DNA of 64,000 bases, taken from assembly GCA_016711485.1 (NCBI GenBank), contig JADJSX010000006.1, positions 1 through 64,000 of the forward strand. Direction: 5' to 3'. A program made the translations under genes and the position numbers. This document shows, in pieces, positions 62,227 to 64,000 of this stretch; within the stretch, counting starts at the first letter, position 1; each line of letters opens with the position of its first letter. Origin of the DNA: Leptospiraceae bacterium (GTDB lineage: Bacteria > Spirochaetota > Leptospiria > Leptospirales > Leptospiraceae). Below the pieces are notes generated by a model, which was not told the DNA's origin, searched no databases, and worked only from the letters and a program-made list of their open reading frames with translations.

Positions 62227-63240
62227 ATGAAAGTTTTTGAACTACAAAACAATTTCGGATTAGAAAATTTAAAACTTATTAACAGAGATAAACCAAGTAT
62301 TATCAATGGAAATGATGTTTTAATTAAAATGAAAGCCACTTCTTTAAATTATAGGGACTATTTAGTAGTAACCGGTAAATACAATCCAAAGTTTAAACTT
62401 CCATTTGTTCCTTTGAGTGACGGCGCCGGAGAAATTCTAGAAATAGGATCGACCGTAAGCGATTTTAAAGTCGGGGATAGGGTAATACTTCAATTTGCTC
62501 CAATGTGGTTGGATGGAGATGCAAGTTATGAACAATCTCGTTATACATTGGGGGGACCACTAGACGGAACACTCATGGAAGAAAAGGTATATCCAGATTA
62601 TGCGTTAGTCAAAATTCCCGAATATATGAGTTATGAAGAGGCGGCGACACTACCCTGTGCCGCTCTTACTTCTTGGTCTTCTCTCGTAACATATGGACGA
62701 ATTTTTCCAGGGGATACTGTTGTTGTTCTTGGGACGGGTGGTGTATCTATATTTGCATTACAAATCGCCAAATTTCACGGAGCAAAAGTAATAGTAACCT
62801 CCGGAAGTGATGATAAGTTGGAGCAAGCTAAATCTTTGGGCGCTGATTATGTAATTAATTACAAAACTACTTCCGATTGGGGAAAGAAGGTCAAAGAAAT
62901 TACAAAAACTGGAGCGGATCATATTATTGAGGTAGGTGGAGCCGGGACACTCGAACAGTCCATAAAAGCGATTCGACCCTTTGGACAAATTAGTTTAATT
63001 GGAATACTGGCAGGAGGTGCAAACGATTTGAACTTGTTGCCTGTTCTAATGAATAATATAAAACTACAGGGAATTCTTGTTGGAAGTAAGGCAGGATTAG
63101 CCGCTATGTGCAAAGCATTTGATTTTCATCAAACGAAACCTGTCATCGACCGAGTTTTTGATTTTCAAGATTCTGTTCAGGCGATTGAATACTTAAAAAC
63201 AGGAAATCATTTTGGAAAAATTGTGATCAGTTTACGTTAG
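62227..63240 (+). CDS. Medium-chain dehydrogenase/reductase (quinone-reductase-like)
   Basis: 337 residues, MDR superfamily. N-terminal GroES-like domain (SLNYRDYLVVTGKY; PLSDGAGEILEIGS), then a Rossmann fold with VVVLGTGGVSIFALQIAKFHGAKVI split around residues 160-185. The zinc-ligand Cys-His residues of classical alcohol dehydrogenases are missing (SDGAGE where they have HDECGE-like), so it is more like a zinc-free NADPH quinone or enone reductase. Substrate unknown. Stands alone. Confidence 0.85.
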   Translation: MKVFELQNNFGLENLKLINRDKPSIINGNDVLIKMKATSLNYRDYLVVTGKYNPKFKLPFVPLSDGAGEILEIGSTVSDFKVGDRVILQFAPMWLDGDASYEQSRYTLGGPLDGTLMEEKVYPDYALVKIPEYMSYEEAATLPCAALTSWSSLVTYGRIFPGDTVVVLGTGGVSIFALQIAKFHGAKVIVTSGSDDKLEQAKSLGADYVINYKTTSDWGKKVKEITKTGADHIIEVGGAGTLEQSIKAIRPFGQISLIGILAGGANDLNLLPVLMNNIKLQGILVGSKAGLAAMCKAFDFHQTKPVIDRVFDFQDSVQAIEYLKTGNHFGKIVISLR

Positions 63241-63352
63241 AGAAAAAGAAGTTATTTTTCTGGTACAAAATATAAAATAGTAAGGTATATTTATTTGGTG
63301 TTATTAACTGACGTTAAGCAACAGAGGAAATTATGGAATTTAAAGTGAAATT

Positions 63353-63404
63353 CTCAATATTAGAAGAATCTAATGAATTAATAGCGATAGCGTAAAGGTG
63401 AGTT
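63353..63404 (+). repeat. Dispersed hairpin-ended repeat, copy R5
   Basis: Core TCAATATTAGAAGAATCTAA with TGAATTAATAGC (63353-63384), read in one frame as SILEESNELI, then GCGTAAAGGTGAGTT (63390-63404). The G+C-rich middle is absent, so this is a deleted form. Confidence 0.55.
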
Positions 63405-63490
63405 ATTAAATAAATCTAGCAAAACTTGTTGTTTCTACTAATTATTTTCTACTAGATTTTGTATATTTAGTAAAGTTGCAAAAATATTTT

Positions 63491-64000
63491 TTAAACGGCT
63501 AAAGGTAATTTGACTCTCATAAATTTAGGATTAAATTCTCCGGTCTTAATTTGTTCATATAGTTCGAAGAAATTTTTATTCGGCGCTGTGCCTTCTTCGT
63601 TGGCTGATAATTCTGGTTTTAATCGATCTAGAAAATACATGCTAATTTCACCTTTATTTTTTGCACTTACTTTGCCTCTATGTTCACATACAAAAAAATC
63701 TTTTACAAGTTCATATGTGGTTTCTGAAATATTGATTTTTCCAGGAATGCTAGATGATTCGATTCGACTTGCAATATTTACACTATCTCCCCATACGTCA
63801 TATGCAAACTTTGTAGTTCCAACAATTCCCCCAATTACCGGTCCTGTGTGTAAACCGATTCTAAGTTCCCAAGGCATCATTTCATCTTTCGAATTTAAAT
63901 TTAATTCTTGCATTCGAAGAGCGAAGTCTCTAAATTCCATTGCAGTCAAGCAAGCGTCTATCGCATGTGTTTTATTTGCTGTTGGAAGACCTCCTGCACA
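63491..64000 (-). CDS. Class III adenylate cyclase, C-terminal part (5' end outside window)
   Basis: At least 170 residues of the catalytic domain, entering from the right edge. Visible: the AGGLPT segment after the second metal site, IGLHTGPVIGGIVG, and YDVWGDSVNIASRIESS with the ATP-selecting Asp and catalytic Asn and Arg, the class IIIa pattern also seen at 31645. The C-terminal tail (about 60 residues) is unlike the WDGV tail of the cyclase at 7066. The N-terminal sensor region is not in the window. Confidence 0.9.
   Translation of the reverse strand, partial: CAGGLPTANKTHAIDACLTAMEFRDFALRMQELNLNSKDEMMPWELRIGLHTGPVIGGIVGTTKFAYDVWGDSVNIASRIESSSIPGKINISETTYELVKDFFVCEHRGKVSAKNKGEISMYFLDRLKPELSANEEGTAPNKNFFELYEQIKTGEFNPKFMRVKLPLAV

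Overview
The window is A+T-rich DNA from a spirochaete, most likely a member of the Leptospiraceae. Three observations support this. One lipoprotein ends in a DUF1554 domain, a family known mainly from Leptospira. Several secreted proteins have loose spirochaetal lipoboxes. Class III nucleotide cyclases are numerous. Species assignment is not possible from the sequence alone. I found no rRNA, tRNA, CRISPR array, prophage or intact insertion sequence.

Layout. 1-3765: a GGDEF diguanylate cyclase and a TonB-dependent receptor, both broken by frameshifts, with a small lipoprotein gene between them. 3767-9360 (minus): a membrane adenylate cyclase, a FecR/Fn3-like protein with one frameshift, and an outer-surface-like protein. 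9596-11813: two paralogous Ig-like lipoproteins with near-identical promoters. 11970-16129: an ABC exporter pair and an unknown protein. 16250-21139: a TPR protein, ccmABC (cytochrome c maturation) and purC-purS-purQ. 21368-30226: glgC, an App1-like phosphatase, a membrane protein, prepilin peptidase, an aminotransferase, a lipoprotein, a Cys/Met-family PLP-fold protein without its catalytic lysine, and a FabH-like ketosynthase. 30717-38144: a SiaB/SiaC-like phospho-switch with a GAF-cyclase and a 1675-residue polytopic membrane protein. 38209-42762: dapA-dapB-cdaA-cdaR-acpS, a 73-residue cyclase-tail protein and a bactofilin. 43248-51018: LptD, a sugar-phosphate transferase, an alpha/beta hydrolase and a histidine kinase. 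51369-61548: rimP-nusA-infB-rbfA-truB-rpsO-pnp, an M16 peptidase and dut. 61709-64000: a Spo0M-like protein, an oxidoreductase and the 3' part of another cyclase.

How the genes work together. Second-messenger signalling dominates. There is one cyclic-di-GMP synthase remnant, three class III cyclases and a c-di-AMP synthase with its YbbR regulator. Envelope construction (LptD, polyprenyl sugar transferase, bactofilin, DAP synthesis, lipoproteins) and the translation/RNA-decay operon make up most of the remainder.

Most unusual items: the SiaB-SiaC-adenylate cyclase operon with a giant membrane protein; the PLP-fold protein with Asn at the Schiff-base position; a dispersed repeat family ending in a TCACCTT/AAGGTGA hairpin and repeatedly encoding a short RIL-x3-NEL peptide; apparent AUU and AUC start codons; an orphan copy of the adenylate-cyclase C-terminal tail; and a cluster of frameshifts confined to the first 5.5 kb.
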